Shown: positions 1-8,517 of the stretch, piece after piece | Layout of the letters: every line of letters starts with the position of its first letter | How positions within the stretch are numbered: the first letter of the stretch is position 1 | From: Tabrizicola sp. | GTDB lineage: Bacteria; Pseudomonadota; Alphaproteobacteria; Rhodobacterales; Rhodobacteraceae | Direction of reading: 5' to 3' | DNA length: 64,000 nucleotides | Assembly: GCF_022842145.1 (NCBI RefSeq) | Contig: NZ_JALHQD010000002.1 | Location: 558,001 to 622,000, forward strand | Translations under genes and position numbers: made by a program | Notes under the pieces: model-generated | The model's input: only the letters and a program-made list of their open reading frames with translations | What the model was told of the DNA's origin: nothing | Databases searched by the model: none

Positions 1-63
1 TTCTGTCCGGCGGCGCGGGTGTTCCGGGCGATGGGGATCAGGAAGGGGTGCGCCTTCGAGTGA
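1..63 (+). CDS. C-terminal tail of an unidentified protein (partial)
   Basis: A frame open from the window edge encodes about 20 residues ending in RKGCAFE and stops with TGA at 61-63. It runs in the same direction as the ArsR-type regulator that follows 22 bases later, so the two may be co-transcribed. The fragment is too short to assign. Genes beside SqrR/BigR-type regulators are often sulfur-related membrane proteins, but nothing here proves that. Confidence 0.35.
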   Translation, partial: FCPAARVFRAMGIRKGCAFE

Positions 64-85
64 GGCGGGCGTGGAGGAGCGGGTG

Positions 86-400
86 ATGGCGGAGATTCTG
101 GAAGGGTTCGGCGGTACCGCCGAGCAGGCCGCGAAGGCGGTGGCTTTGCTGAAATCGCTGTCGCACGAAGGGCGGTTGCAGATCCTTTGCTGCCTGGTCG
201 AGGGCGAGATGAACGTCAGCCAGCTGGCGGAGGCGGTGGGCTCCAGTCCCGTGACGGTGTCGCAGCAGCTGATGCGGCTGCGCGCCGAAGGGATCGTGCA
301 GACCCGGCGCGACGGCAAGAGCGTGATCTACCGTCTGGCGCGGGCCGAGGTCGCCACCGTGGTCTCGGCCCTGCGCAATGCGTTCTGCAAAAGGGCCTAG
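86..400 (+). CDS. ArsR-family repressor of the SqrR/BigR (persulfide-sensing) type
   Basis: A winged-helix DNA-binding protein of 104 residues. The ATG at 86 is preferred over a GTG at 71 because GGAGGAG at 72-78 gives a well-placed ribosome site. The helix-turn-helix lies around residues 44-75 (SPVTVSQQLMRLRAEG). Cysteines 35 and 101 are 66 residues apart, the same spacing as the C41/C107 pair that forms a tetrasulfide link in SqrR of Rhodobacter capsulatus; C36 is an extra neighbour. By family knowledge it represses sulfide-detoxification genes until reactive sulfur modifies it. Its targets are not visible, as the window starts just upstream. Its TAG shares a CTAG with the stop of the convergent phosphomannomutase gene. 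Confidence 0.85.
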   Translation: MAEILEGFGGTAEQAAKAVALLKSLSHEGRLQILCCLVEGEMNVSQLAEAVGSSPVTVSQQLMRLRAEGIVQTRRDGKSVIYRLARAEVATVVSALRNAFCKRA

Positions 401-1764
401 GCGGCCGAGCGGATCAGCTGAGACAGTTCCTCCTGCCGCCGGGCGAGAAGGTCCTGGCACCCCGCGGTTTCGACGTTGAGGCGCAGGAGCGGCTCGGTGT
501 TCGAACTGCGCAGGTTGAACCGCCAGTCGGTGAATTCGAAGCTGAGACCGTCGAGGTCGTTTACCGTCTCGGCCCGGGGGGCGTAGCGGCGAAGGATTGC
601 GTCCAGGATCGCCGCGGGATCGCGGACGCGGAAGTTGATCTCGCCCGAGGAAGGGTGGCGCTGGCGCATCTCGGCGACCTCGGCGCTGAGGGTCTGTCCG
701 GTGCGCGACAGGTGCGCCAGGATCAGGAGCCAGGGGATCATGCCGCTGTCGCAAAACATGAAATCGCGGAAGTAGTGGTGGGCTGAAATCTCGCCGCCGT
801 AGGCCGCGTTGTGGCGGCGCATGCGGTCCTTCATGAAGACATGGCCGACCGGAGAGGCGATGGCGCGGCCGCCGTGAGCGGTGACGATGCGCCGGGTGTT
901 CCAGACAACGCGGGGGTCGTGGACGATGGGACCGGGGTCGTCGCGGTCAAGGATCGACCGGGCGAGGAGGGCCACCACATATTCTCCGGGGACGAAGGCT
1001 CCGGTTTCGTCGAAGAGGAAACAGCGGTCGAAGTCGCCGTCCCAGGCGATGCCGAGGGCGGATCGGGTGGCGCGGACTGCGTCCCCGGTCGCGGCGTGGT
1101 TCTCGGGGAGAAGGGGGTTCGGAACGCCGTTCGGAAAGCTGCCGTCTGGGGCGTGGTGGACGCGGTGGATGTCCAAGGTTGCGCCACGGGTCTTGAGGGC
1201 GGTGGCGATGGCGTCGAAGGTCGGCCCGGCGGCGCCGTTTCCGGCGTTGGCGACGATGCGGAGGCGCGCGAGGGAGCCGGGGTCGATGAAGGAGAGGACC
1301 CTGTCGACGTAAGCGGCCCGGGTGTCGGTTGGCAGGATGCGGCCCGGTTGTATCTGGCGCGGAGGGGGCGGGGCATCGACCAGCGCCTGAATGGCGCGGA
1401 AGTCGGCATCGGGAAGGGGGCGGGCCTCGGGGCCGATCAGCTTGAAGCCGTTGTATTCGACCGGGTTGTGCGAGGCGGTGACCATGATCCCCGCGCCTGC
1501 GCCAAGGTGGTCGGTGGCGAAGTAGACCTCTTCGGTACCGCAGAGGCCGAGGTCGTGGACCTGCACGCCTTCGCTGGCAAGGCCCCGGGCAAGAGCGGCA
1601 GCAAGGGCCGGGGAACTTTCGCGGACGTCGCCGCCGACGACGACGGAGCCGGGAGCGAGTTGCAGGGCAACCGCGCGGCCGAGCCGGAAGGCGAAATCGG
1701 CGTCGATCTGTGAGCCGACCTTGCCGCGGATGTCATAGGCTTTGAATGGGGATGTCAGGGTCAT
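397..1764 (-). CDS. manB: Phosphomannomutase/phosphoglucomutase
   Basis: Cytoplasmic alpha-D-phosphohexomutase of 455 residues, normal for the CpsG/AlgC type. It converts mannose-6-phosphate to mannose-1-phosphate. The phosphoserine loop TASHNP places the catalytic serine at residue 98. The magnesium loop DGDFDR gives aspartates 242, 244 and 246, and a sugar-binding GEIS motif follows. It is transcribed after manC, from which it is separated by 59 bases holding a strong hairpin. Together the two supply GDP-mannose to the glycosyltransferases upstream in this block. A role on glucose-1-phosphate is also possible, since family members are often bifunctional. Confidence 0.93.
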   Translation of the reverse strand: MTLTSPFKAYDIRGKVGSQIDADFAFRLGRAVALQLAPGSVVVGGDVRESSPALAAALARGLASEGVQVHDLGLCGTEEVYFATDHLGAGAGIMVTASHNPVEYNGFKLIGPEARPLPDADFRAIQALVDAPPPPRQIQPGRILPTDTRAAYVDRVLSFIDPGSLARLRIVANAGNGAAGPTFDAIATALKTRGATLDIHRVHHAPDGSFPNGVPNPLLPENHAATGDAVRATRSALGIAWDGDFDRCFLFDETGAFVPGEYVVALLARSILDRDDPGPIVHDPRVVWNTRRIVTAHGGRAIASPVGHVFMKDRMRRHNAAYGGEISAHHYFRDFMFCDSGMIPWLLILAHLSRTGQTLSAEVAEMRQRHPSSGEINFRVRDPAAILDAILRRYAPRAETVNDLDGLSFEFTDWRFNLRSSNTEPLLRLNVETAGCQDLLARRQEELSQLIRSAA

Positions 1765-1792
1765 GATTTGGGTCCAATGGCACGGGTTACAG

Positions 1793-1815
1793 CCGGGCGG
1801 GACAACCCCGCCCGG
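1793..1815. other. Intergenic hairpin between manC and manB
   Basis: A perfect 9-bp inverted repeat (CCGGGCGGG / CCCGCCCGG) with a 5-base loop lies in the 59-base gap between the manC stop and the manB start. No T-run follows it on the minus strand, so it is more likely an RNA-processing, stabilising or attenuating stem than a full terminator. Confidence 0.55.
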
Positions 1816-1823
1816 TCACGGGG

Positions 1824-3248
1824 TCAGGCGCGGGCGTAGATGTCCTCGTACCGGGTTATGTCGTCTTCGCCGAGGTAGGCGCCGGTCTGTACTTCGATCA
1901 GGCGCAGCTGGACCTTGCCGGGGTTGGACAGACGGTGGATCTCGCCCAGGGGAATGTAGACCGACTGGTTCTCGGCCACCTGGGAGACGGTGTCGCCGAT
2001 GGTCACCTTGGCGGTGCCTTCGACCACGATCCAGTGTTCGGAGCGGTGCATGTGGCTTTGCAGGGAGAGCTCGCCGCCGGGTTTCACCACGATGGATTTG
2101 ACCTGGTAGCGCTTGCCGAGCGCCAGGGTTTCGTAGTGACCCCAGGGGCGGAATTCCTGGCGGAAGGCTTCGGCCTGCGGCGCGCGCCGGAGTTTCAGCT
2201 CTTTCACCGCATCGGCGACGGACTGGCTGCTGTCGAGGTCGGCGATCAGGACGGCGTCGCGGGTGGCGATGGCGGCGATGTTGCGCAGACCGATGCCGAC
2301 GACCTGGATGCCGTCATCGCGCGAGGTGAGGAGCGTGTCCTGGCAGTCGAGGGCAAGGGACTGGCCGGTGGTGGTGACCCCTGCTGCATCGCGGTTCGAG
2401 GCCTCCCACACGGCGCGCCAGCTGCCAAGGTCGCTCCACCCCACCGAGACGGGGACGACGGTGCCTTGGACGTGCTCCATCACGGCGTAGTCGATGGAGA
2501 GGTCCGGGGCCTCGGCATAGGCGGGGCCAAGGCGCAGGAAGTCGAGGTCGGTGGTCGCCTCGCGGATCGAGCGACGGACAGCAGCGCGCAAGGCGGGGGC
2601 GTGACGGCCGAAAGCGGCCATCAGGGTCTTGGCCGAGGCGAGGAAGATGCCTGCGTTCCAGACGTAGCGGCCGGATGCGACCATTGCTTCGGCGGTGGCG
2701 GCGTCGGGCTTTTCGGTGAAGCGCACGAAGGGCAGCGGGTGGCCATCGGGATGACCGTCCGAGGCAAGCTCGATGTAGCCATAATCGGTTTCGGCGCGAT
2801 CAGGGCGGATGCCGAAGGTCACGATCTCTCCCCTTGCGGCGGTGGGGATGGCGGCGGCAACGGCGCGGGCGAAGGCCATCACGTCGGCGATGACGTGGTC
2901 GGCGGGGCAGACGAGGACCAGGGCGTCGTGGTCCTGGGTGTGGATCAGCTCGACCGCGGCGCAGACGGCGGGGCCGGTGTTGCGGCCCTCGGGTTCCACG
3001 ACGAGGCGATGGCCTTGCAGGCCGATCTCGTCCGCCTGTTCGGCGACGACAAAGCGGTAATCGTTGGCGGTGAGCAGGACCGGCGGGGCGCAGGAGATGT
3101 CTTCCAGCCGGCGGATGGTCTGCTGGAGGAGGCTGGTGTCGCCGGCGAGGCGGACGAACTGCTTTGGCATCGACTTGCGCGAGGCGGGCCAGAGGCGCTT
3201 GCCGGAGCCGCCGCAGAGAATGACGGGATGGACCTTGGGCAGGGACAT
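1824..3248 (-). CDS. manC: Mannose-1-phosphate guanylyltransferase / mannose-6-phosphate isomerase
   Basis: Bifunctional enzyme of 474 residues that makes GDP-mannose from mannose-1-phosphate and GTP. The N-terminal nucleotidyltransferase has the GGSGKRLWP pyrophosphorylase motif near residues 13-21 and the FTEKPD signature in the middle. The C-terminal cupin, roughly residues 350-474, has the SLQSHMHRSEHW metal-binding region of type II phosphomannose isomerases. A longer open frame runs upstream, but the protein clearly starts at the ATG at 3248, where family homology begins. It sits 11 bases after the flippase gene and feeds the polysaccharide pathway. Confidence 0.95.
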   Translation of the reverse strand: MSLPKVHPVILCGGSGKRLWPASRKSMPKQFVRLAGDTSLLQQTIRRLEDISCAPPVLLTANDYRFVVAEQADEIGLQGHRLVVEPEGRNTGPAVCAAVELIHTQDHDALVLVCPADHVIADVMAFARAVAAAIPTAARGEIVTFGIRPDRAETDYGYIELASDGHPDGHPLPFVRFTEKPDAATAEAMVASGRYVWNAGIFLASAKTLMAAFGRHAPALRAAVRRSIREATTDLDFLRLGPAYAEAPDLSIDYAVMEHVQGTVVPVSVGWSDLGSWRAVWEASNRDAAGVTTTGQSLALDCQDTLLTSRDDGIQVVGIGLRNIAAIATRDAVLIADLDSSQSVADAVKELKLRRAPQAEAFRQEFRPWGHYETLALGKRYQVKSIVVKPGGELSLQSHMHRSEHWIVVEGTAKVTIGDTVSQVAENQSVYIPLGEIHRLSNPGKVQLRLIEVQTGAYLGEDDITRYEDIYARA

Positions 3249-3259
3249 GGTGGGCTTCC

Positions 3260-4540
3260 TTATGGGTTGGGAAAAAGGGATGCGCGAAGGTGCGCGGGGG
3301 AATGGCTGCGCCGGGTGGCGCGGATCAGAAGAAGGGTCGCAAGCGCCAGCTGGCAAAGGAGTTTGGCAGTGAGCATCGAGGAAAGATCCTGGGCGGCCAG
3401 CGACATGGCGGTCAGCTGGACCGGGCAGGCAAGTGCGACCGCCCAGATGCCGGTGCGGTCCCCGGTTGCGGCGAGGTAGGTGGCGAGGAGGAAGGAGAGG
3501 GTGAAGGCGGCAGCGGCCAGCGCGACCATGGGGAGCATGTCTGCGGCCGGCAGGAAGGCGGGGCCAACGAGGGTGGTGATGAGCAGTGTCGGCGCGGCGA
3601 AGGCGGCGGCGATCACCGGCAGGGTGACTGCGGCGTAAAGCGCGAAGACCGGGGCGGCGGCGCGAAGGGGGTTGCGACCGGCGGCGCGCTCGGAGGTGAC
3701 GGAGGGCAGGAGGACGACAGCCAGGCTGAAGCAGGCGAAGAACTGGATGCGCTGGAAAAGGCCGAGGGCGGCCAGGTGGCCTGCGGGTTCGGGGCCGAGA
3801 AGGGTCTGGGCGAGAAGGATGTCTCCGTCCATCAGGATCACCTGGCCGGCCTGGAGGGCGGCGAAGGGGAGGGCTGCGAGGAGCAAGCCCTGCGGCACGG
3901 TGGCGTGTGGGCGGGCGGGGAGGAGAGACCAGAGAGGGGCGAGACCGGCGAGGACTGAAAGGGAGATGGCGGCAGCCACTCCAGGCAGGCCGAGGCCGGA
4001 AGCCCAAGCCAGGGCGGCGAGGATCAGGCGGAGCCACATCTCGGCCTGGGCGGAAGCGATCACGCGGCGGGCGTCGAGCTGGCCGGTGGCGATGCCCCGG
4101 GCCAGGGCGAGCGGCAGGGCGAAGGGCAGGCACAGAAGGAGGAGGGCCAAGCTTTGCGGCGAGCTGAGGCCAAGCGCAGGGCCGAGGTCGAGAAGGTAGA
4201 GGCCGAGGATCAGGGCGGGCAGGGCGGCAAGGCAGAGGGCGAAGCTGCGCCGGGCGAGGCGGGCCATGCCTTCGGTCAGCGCGCGGTCGTGCTGGGCTGC
4301 GATGCGCTGGCTGATGGCGAGTTGCAGGGCGGTCAGGACCACCATCACGGCGAGGAACAGGGTCAGGAGAGTGGCGAGTTGGCCGAAGGCGACCGGACCC
4401 ATCCAGCGGCTGAAGAGCACGTTGAAGCCGAGGTTTCCCACATTGACGATGTTCGCGGAGAGGAAGATGGCGACCAGAGGCCCGGCGCTGGGCGCGCCGA
4501 GCCGGGCAAGCATCCGGCCGGGCAGGGCGGCGGCGTGCAT
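3260..4540 (-). CDS. Wzx/MATE-like polysaccharide flippase
   Basis: Integral membrane protein of about 426 residues with roughly 12 hydrophobic segments from residue 20 to the C-terminus. The start at 4540 lies one base after the TGA of the upstream glycosyltransferase gene (TGACATG), so the two are translationally coupled. Size, topology and the conserved N-terminal FNVLFSRWMGP region resemble oligosaccharide flippases that move lipid-linked units across the inner membrane. The position between GDP-mannose synthesis and glycosyltransferase genes supports that role. The exact subfamily cannot be told from the sequence alone. Confidence 0.75.
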   Translation of the reverse strand: MHAAALPGRMLARLGAPSAGPLVAIFLSANIVNVGNLGFNVLFSRWMGPVAFGQLATLLTLFLAVMVVLTALQLAISQRIAAQHDRALTEGMARLARRSFALCLAALPALILGLYLLDLGPALGLSSPQSLALLLLCLPFALPLALARGIATGQLDARRVIASAQAEMWLRLILAALAWASGLGLPGVAAAISLSVLAGLAPLWSLLPARPHATVPQGLLLAALPFAALQAGQVILMDGDILLAQTLLGPEPAGHLAALGLFQRIQFFACFSLAVVLLPSVTSERAAGRNPLRAAAPVFALYAAVTLPVIAAAFAAPTLLITTLVGPAFLPAADMLPMVALAAAAFTLSFLLATYLAATGDRTGIWAVALACPVQLTAMSLAAQDLSSMLTAKLLCQLALATLLLIRATRRSHSPAHLRASLFPNP

Positions 4541-4541
4541 G

Positions 4542-5423
4542 TCAGGCGGCCTTCTCGATGGTTGCCGCAGTGGTCCGCTGGACGACAAGCCGGGGCAGAT
4601 CGGTGGCGGGGGCCTGGGGAGCAAGGCCCAGGCGACGCTCGGCAATGAGGCGGAGCATGGCGAGGCCCGCGCGGCGGATGGCGCGGCCGGTGACTTTGGA
4701 GCCGGGAACCTCGGTCCATTCCGACAGGGGGTATTCGTAGAAGGCCTTGGCCGAAGAGGCGGCGGTTTCGGCGATGCGCGAGAAGAGCTCGACGTCGAAA
4801 AGCCAGCCGGCGGAGAAGGGCCGGGCGAGGGACTGCGCCAGGCGGGGGGTGTTGCGCAGAAGCTTTGCGCCGCACTGGGTGTCGCCGATGGGCAGGCCGA
4901 CGGCGACGCGGGCCAGCCGGGCGCAGATGCGCGAGATGATCCGGCGCGAGAGGGTGCGGTGGACGCGGTGGCCGAGAAGCTGGAGGCGCGCGCCGTAGAC
5001 GACCTCGACCTCGGTGTAACGCTGGGCGATGTTGGTGAAGTCGGGGATCGCGTCGAGGGGAGTGGCGAGGTCGGCGTCCCAGTAGCCGACGAAGGTGTAG
5101 CTGCCGGCGGCGGCGTAGAGGAGACCTTGGCGCACGGCCTCGGCCTTGCCGGAGTTGCGCGAGAGAGAGAGGACCTCGACCTGGGTCGGGTGGGCTTCGT
5201 GGAGCATGGCGAGGACGGACAGGGTGTCGTCCTTGCTGCCGTCATTGACGAAGATCAGGCGGGTTTCGGGAGACTGGCGCAGAAAGGTGGAGAAGGCGGC
5301 GAGGTCCAGCCGCATCGCCTCGTTGTAGCAGGGGACCACAATGGCGACATGGGCAGGTTTCGGCGCGGCGTTGGCAAATAGCGGGACGACGTTGGCGGGG
5401 GTTAGCGGGGCGTGGAAGGTCAT
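4542..5423 (-). CDS. Family 2 glycosyltransferase (dolichol-phosphate sugar synthase-like)
   Basis: Protein of 293 residues with a GT-A fold. Residues 26-40 hold the VPCYNEA motif of GT2 enzymes, VNDGSKDDT binds the nucleotide, and DAD in YWDADLATP is the metal-binding DXD motif. The overall pattern (GDTQCGAKL, then AGWLFDVEL) is that of ALG5/DPM1-like enzymes, which put glucose or mannose on a polyprenyl phosphate. No C-terminal membrane anchor is evident. It would pass a sugar to the GT-C-like protein or to the lipid-linked repeat unit. The donor, GDP-mannose or UDP-glucose, is not determined. Confidence 0.85.
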   Translation of the reverse strand: MTFHAPLTPANVVPLFANAAPKPAHVAIVVPCYNEAMRLDLAAFSTFLRQSPETRLIFVNDGSKDDTLSVLAMLHEAHPTQVEVLSLSRNSGKAEAVRQGLLYAAAGSYTFVGYWDADLATPLDAIPDFTNIAQRYTEVEVVYGARLQLLGHRVHRTLSRRIISRICARLARVAVGLPIGDTQCGAKLLRNTPRLAQSLARPFSAGWLFDVELFSRIAETAASSAKAFYEYPLSEWTEVPGSKVTGRAIRRAGLAMLRLIAERRLGLAPQAPATDLPRLVVQRTTAATIEKAA

Positions 5424-5510
5424 GGGGTGCGGTCCTTTCTGGCTTAAAGACAGGATGGCGAACCCGAGTGGTCATGTCTTGCAACCCATTGGATACTTGG
5501 GAGGTCAGCG

Positions 5511-5590
5511 GGATAGTGGACCTATCCGAAACGCGTGCGGGGCCCCCTTTCGGAGACCCCGCGCTGGCCTTTAGGATAGGGTCGCTACCC
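5511..5590. promoter_or_regulatory. Two GGATAG-N5-CTAYCC inverted repeats upstream of the GT2 gene
   Basis: The 170-base gap between the GT4 stop and the GT2 start holds two similar 17-bp boxes: 5511-5527 (GGATAG, five bases, CTATCC) and 5574-5590 (GGATAG, five bases, CTACCC). Between them, 5537-5562 forms a GCGGGG/CCCCGC stem that could end the GT4 transcript. The same half-site recurs in the other gaps of this block, so these are candidate operators for a dedicated regulator. Confidence 0.4.
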
Positions 5591-5593
5591 GGA

Positions 5594-6811
5594 TCAGCCT
5601 GCGGCTTGCAGCGGGGATTCGTCGGCCGGTCGGTCGCGCCAATGGAGCGCGAGGCGGTCGATGTGGACCTGCGCGACCTGGGAGATCGGCATCTCCAGAG
5701 CGGCGGCGCGGTTCGCGGTCGCCAGCCGGTCCGCCCGGGAAGGGTCGGCTAGGAGACCCGCGATGGCGCGGGCCATGCCTTCGGCGTCTCCGGGGGCGTA
5801 GTTGGCACCGTCGAGGCCCTCGTCACGGCAGACGTCGACGAAATCGCCGATCCGGGGAAAGACCGGGACCGCGCCGTAGCAGGCGGTCTGGTGCAGCACG
5901 CCTGAAGATCCGGTGGTGGCGCTGTAGTCGAAGACGCTGATGCGGGCGTCGCCGAAGAAGGCGGGAATGTCATCCTCGGCGACATAGCCGTGGAAGCGGA
6001 TGGCCGGGTCATCGGTGCAGGTCGCCGCAGTGGCGGCCAGGTAGCCGGGGGTGTTCGGATGATCCGAGCCGCCGATCACCAGTTCCAGCCCCGGATGCGT
6101 CGGGCGCAGGCGGCGGAAGGCGCCGATCAGCGTCTCCAGCCGCTTGTAGGTGCCGAACTTGCCCATCGTGACGATCCGCAGCTGGCGGGCGGAGGCCGGG
6201 ACGAGCGGGCGGAGGTTGGTGTCGAAAGTGCCGTGCGGGACCAGGAGCACTGGCGCGCGGGGATAGCGGGCGGCGAGGTCGGCGCGGTAGCTTTCCAGCG
6301 TCACGGTCAGGTAGTTCGCGGCCAGGAGGGCGCGGGTGATGACCGCCCCGCCCAGCTTGACCAGGCGCTGGCGCATCGGCTGGCCCTTGAGGGTGGTCTG
6401 TTCCAGATCGACGCCGAGGATCAGGTTGTGGGCGATGACGCCGCTGGGCACGCCTGTCAGCCGGGCGAGCATCGGAGACAGAAGTCCGAGGGCCGCCGGA
6501 AGCTCGCGGTCGCCGAAACTGGCCATCTGCAGGTTGAAGATCGCGGCGTCCACCTTTTCGGAATTAAGGGCCGACAGGATGCGGGGGGCGGAGGTGAGGG
6601 CACTGAAAGACCAGGTGCGGCGGACGCGGATCTTCGGGCCAAGGTCCAGCTCGGCGGCGGGCACGGGAAGGCGGTCGGCAATGACGACGACTTCGGCCAC
6701 GTCGAGGCGATCGGCGAAAGCGCGGGCAAGGTGCAGACCGTATTCGTTGAGCGTCTGGCGGCCTGGAGGAAAGGCGGTGACAAGGGCAATGCGGCGGGTG
6801 GGAAGGGACAT
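5594..6811 (-). CDS. Family 4 glycosyltransferase
   Basis: Protein of about 405 residues with a GT-B fold. The ATG at 6811 is chosen over a TTG nine codons upstream because AGGA lies 9-10 bases before it and the family motif PTRRIALVTAFPPG follows at once. The C-terminal half carries the nucleotide-sugar site of GT4 enzymes (MGKFGTYKRLETLIGAF, then a region around FGDARISVFDYSATTGSSGV). It probably adds a sugar, plausibly mannose, to the growing polysaccharide unit in the cytoplasm. It follows the glycoside hydrolase gene across a gap of about 190 bases and probably has its own promoter. Confidence 0.85.
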   Translation of the reverse strand: MSLPTRRIALVTAFPPGRQTLNEYGLHLARAFADRLDVAEVVVIADRLPVPAAELDLGPKIRVRRTWSFSALTSAPRILSALNSEKVDAAIFNLQMASFGDRELPAALGLLSPMLARLTGVPSGVIAHNLILGVDLEQTTLKGQPMRQRLVKLGGAVITRALLAANYLTVTLESYRADLAARYPRAPVLLVPHGTFDTNLRPLVPASARQLRIVTMGKFGTYKRLETLIGAFRRLRPTHPGLELVIGGSDHPNTPGYLAATAATCTDDPAIRFHGYVAEDDIPAFFGDARISVFDYSATTGSSGVLHQTACYGAVPVFPRIGDFVDVCRDEGLDGANYAPGDAEGMARAIAGLLADPSRADRLATANRAAALEMPISQVAQVHIDRLALHWRDRPADESPLQAAG

Positions 6812-6966
6812 GGCAAATCCTGTACTGGAGAAGGTCAATGGGCGGGCTGGTCCCGGATCGGCGGCGGTGCCCTGCCCGGAGCGGGGCCACCAAAGGCCCG
6901 ACCGGTCGCCGATCCAGGCCCGTCCGATATATCGTTGGTATCCTGAGGCCTGTCCCGCTCACCAAA

Positions 6967-6992
6967 GGATAGGCGGTGGGACATCGGGATAG
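6967..6992. promoter_or_regulatory. Paired GGATAG half-sites upstream of the GT4 gene
   Basis: GGATAG occurs at 6967-6972 and again at 6987-6992, exactly 20 bases apart, or about two helical turns, on the same face of the DNA. They lie in the gap between the hydrolase stop and the GT4 start and match the half-site of the inverted repeats at 5511-5590. An overlapping TAGGCGG/CCGCCTA inverted repeat is also present. Confidence 0.35.
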
Positions 6993-6999
6993 GATCCGC

Positions 7000-8517
7000 C
7001 TACTTTGCTTCTGGCGGGATCGCGAAGGCTTGGGAAACGGCTTCTGCGGCTGGTTTTCCGACCCCGGCGGCGTCGAAAAGCCCGAAGCGGGATTGCAGGT
7101 TGCGGACCCATGGCGAGGCACCCACCGCACGCGCCTCGGGTGCTTCGAAGTCGTGCAGGGTCCAGACGAAAACACCGTCGGCGGCAGCAAGGGCTGCGAT
7201 GCGCTCGCCCAGTTCCTGTGCCTGCCGGGCGGGCGAGCCGGGGAAACTGAGAAAAAGCGCATAGGAGCTGACACCGATTTCGGTCACGAGGACCGGTTTG
7301 CCCCCGGCACCAGCGCGGACCTGCGCCAGTCGGTTGGCAGTGCCTTCGGCGGCCGCGTAGTCGTGGTAGCTGATGGCATCGAGATCGGCGGCGTGGTCGA
7401 GGGCCGCGTCGGCCTTGGCCCAGCCGATGGTCAGCGGAAGATCCGGCGCAATCTCGCGCGACATCAGGATCATGGTGGTGAGCCAAGCCTCGATCAGGTC
7501 CGCCCCGTGGGTCGCCCGGTCGAGATCGGGTTCGTTCTTGAGGTCGACCAGCACCACGGCGGGCGAGGCGGCGAGGACAGGCAGGACGCGGCGGAGATAG
7601 GCCACGTCCTCGGCCCAATACGCGGGACGGAATCCGTGCTTGAGGTCGAAGAGGGTCGGGATCACCGACAGGTTTTGTGACCCCGCCAGGTCGAGGAAGG
7701 TTTTCAGTTTCAGCAGGTTGGCGGCACCTGCGGCGTCGGGTGTGAAGTCGGCAACGGGCAGGAAGATGCGCAGGGAGTTGCCGTTGAGACGGGTGACGAG
7801 GTCCAGGTCGGCGGCGATCACGCGTGCGTCGAATTCGGGCCAGAAGCGGCTCCACGGGGTCTGGGCGGGGTAGTAGTTGACGCCGTTCAGCCGGGGAAGC
7901 GTCAGGGGCTTGCGGTCCGGCTGCGGGATCGGCTGCGTCCCAGTGCGTTCGTGGCTGAAGATGCGCCAGCCGGTGGTTTCGTTGGTTAGGGTGGTGACAA
8001 CGGCGTCCGTCGTCAGCTCGTAATGCGACAGGCGGTCGCCGGTCAGCTGGTAGCGGAGCGTGGTTGTACTGGCGGAAAGCTGGAAGATCGAGCCGTCGAG
8101 GTGCTGGAAGACGGGCCGGGCGGTCTGGTCGAGGACGATCATCCGGGTGCCATCGGCTTGGGCCTGGGCGGCGGCGGTCTCGGCGCGCTGGAGGGCGGGG
8201 CCGGAGAAATGCTCGGCCAGAAGCAGGGTTTGCCCGGTGTCCTGCACTGCCGCGAAGGCGCGCCAGGCCTCGGTCAGGGCGCGGCCGATCAGCGCCTCGT
8301 CGCCGGGAGAGAGGGGGCGGTGGAGGGGGCGGTCGGGTGGCAGCCATGCGACGGTGGAGGCAGGCTGGGTCACGGGGTCCAATGCCTCGGACAGGTAGCT
8401 GAACTCGCGGGTCCGGTTCTGGGCGGCGGCGAAGGCCCCGGCGGCAAGCCAGAGGACGGTGGCCGCAAGCGTCAGAAAACCGGTGAGAGTGAGGGCAAGG
8501 CGGAGTGTCCGGCTCAT
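7000..8517 (-). CDS. Membrane-anchored glycoside hydrolase (GH5-like TIM barrel)
   Basis: Protein of 505 residues. Residues 5-30 form an uncleaved signal anchor, residues 35-200 have no recognised fold, and a clan GH-A TIM barrel begins near residue 208 (LNGVNYYPAQ). The acid/base glutamate is probably E329 in DLKNEPD, and the nucleophile E413 in LVTEIG. It should act in the periplasm on a beta-linked glycan, perhaps trimming or editing the polysaccharide made by this locus. It overlaps the upstream gene by ATGA and is thus tightly coupled to the Ig-like protein and the large membrane protein. The substrate is unknown. Confidence 0.75.
   Translation of the reverse strand: MSRTLRLALTLTGFLTLAATVLWLAAGAFAAAQNRTREFSYLSEALDPVTQPASTVAWLPPDRPLHRPLSPGDEALIGRALTEAWRAFAAVQDTGQTLLLAEHFSGPALQRAETAAAQAQADGTRMIVLDQTARPVFQHLDGSIFQLSASTTTLRYQLTGDRLSHYELTTDAVVTTLTNETTGWRIFSHERTGTQPIPQPDRKPLTLPRLNGVNYYPAQTPWSRFWPEFDARVIAADLDLVTRLNGNSLRIFLPVADFTPDAAGAANLLKLKTFLDLAGSQNLSVIPTLFDLKHGFRPAYWAEDVAYLRRVLPVLAASPAVVLVDLKNEPDLDRATHGADLIEAWLTTMILMSREIAPDLPLTIGWAKADAALDHAADLDAISYHDYAAAEGTANRLAQVRAGAGGKPVLVTEIGVSSYALFLSFPGSPARQAQELGERIAALAAADGVFVWTLHDFEAPEARAVGASPWVRNLQSRFGLFDAAGVGKPAAEAVSQAFAIPPEAK

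Noticed and set aside
1935-3479. Plus-strand frame opposite manC
   Set aside because: Antisense shadow of a well-conserved gene, with glycine/aspartate-rich translation and no ribosome site.
6925-6934. Palindrome CGATATATCG upstream of the GT4 gene
   Set aside because: Short and not repeated elsewhere in the block; no regulator can be tied to it.
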